64,000 nucleotides of DNA, taken from NCBI RefSeq assembly GCF_026914185.1, contig NC_070572.1, forward strand, positions 248,001 to 312,000, given 5' to 3'. The notes under the pieces were generated by a model, which saw nothing but the letters and a program-made list of their open reading frames with translations, was not told the origin of the DNA and ran no database searches. The position numbers were made by a program, and so were the translations under genes. The DNA is from Puccinia triticina. Its lineage: Eukaryota; Basidiomycota; Pucciniomycetes; Pucciniales; Pucciniaceae. Within the stretch, counting starts at the first letter, position 1, and the number at the start of each line of letters is the position of its first letter. Shown piece by piece: positions 63,680 to 64,000 of this stretch.

Positions 63680-64000
63680 GGTATGTACACACAACGCACC
63701 TCTTGATGGCCGGCACAACAACCAGTCACCAAGAGGAGTACGCACTCCTCTTGATGGCTGGCCCAACAACCGGCCATCAGGAGGAGTCCTTGTGCCGGCC
63801 GTTGAGAGTTGTCCACACTCCTCTCAATGACCATCATAACAACTGGTCATTGGGAGGAGGAGTCCACACTCCTCTCAATGACCAGCACAAGGACCAGTCA
63901 TTGGGAGGAGGAATCCATACTCCTCTCAATGCCAACACAGGCCGGCGTCGAGAGGAGTACATGCACCTCAATGCCCGGTCTGTGCCGTCCATTGAGGGAA
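63680..64000. repeat. Hairpin satellite array (runs off window)
   Basis: About six units of 45-75 bp follow each other. Each is itself a hairpin of the form CTCCTCTCAATGACCAG...CTGGTCATTGGGAGGAG, joined by short ATCCATA or GTCCACA links. Variants include a TTGATGGC(C/T)GGC arm. The array continues past the right edge. Confidence 0.8.

Overview
The window is fungal nuclear DNA and most probably comes from a rust fungus (Pucciniales, Puccinia-like). This is inferred from the genes, not from a search. The host genes are split by many short GT-AG introns of about 57-120 bp. They include small secreted, cysteine-bearing proteins and ordinary fungal housekeeping genes. They sit as islands in a large mass of LTR retroelements, hAT, Tc1/mariner-type and CACTA-type relics, MITEs and satellite-like repeats. 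No tRNA, rRNA or CRISPR array was seen.

Layout. 1-3223: LTR element carrying only a gag-like ORF. 5580-6310: small secreted protein gene (minus). 7693-8287: single-pass membrane protein gene (minus). 9084-9768: three copies of a diverged repeat. 10130-10843: hAT-type MITE with a perfect 8-bp target duplication and a nested inverted repeat. 11150-14036: complete hAT element with its target duplication but a broken transposase. 15187-16513: secreted SurE-like phosphatase. 18097-20227: Sec14/CRAL-TRIO lipid-transfer protein. 21864-23607: PacC/Rim101-type zinc-finger regulator. 25153-34081: degenerate Ty3/gypsy element (gag, protease, RT-RNase H, integrase, all minus). 35359-36549: OTU-type cysteine protease. 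37138-37812 and 38044-40363: head-to-head SRP14 and an ICP55-type mitochondrial aminopeptidase. 43145-43441: second small secreted protein. 44604-46660: SDS22. 47432-64000: transposon graveyard with a hAT tail, two back-to-back TA-flanked MITEs, a Tc1/IS630 transposase, a convergent pair of lineage-specific genes with SAM-like ends, a decayed hAT transposase, a CACTA-type element carrying a minisatellite, an 8-bp-TSD MITE, and a hairpin satellite that runs off the right edge.

How the genes relate. The host genes do not form a pathway. They cover protein targeting (SRP14), mitochondrial presequence trimming (ICP55), PP1 phosphatase control (SDS22), phospholipid transfer (Sec14-like), ambient-pH transcription control (PacC-like), phosphate or nucleotide scavenging (SurE-like) and secretion. 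Exon structures were worked out by eye from splice signals, reading phase and family motifs. Phase is consistent from start to stop for SurE, Sec14, PacC, SRP14, ICP55 and SDS22.

Most striking signals: strand-biased enrichment of TCCGCA through the whole gypsy element, in all reading frames and in its non-coding parts; recurrent in-frame TGA codons in the DNA-transposon transposases, suggesting C-to-T decay at CGA; precise target-site duplications that define several non-autonomous elements; and two convergent orphan genes that both end in SAM-like domains.
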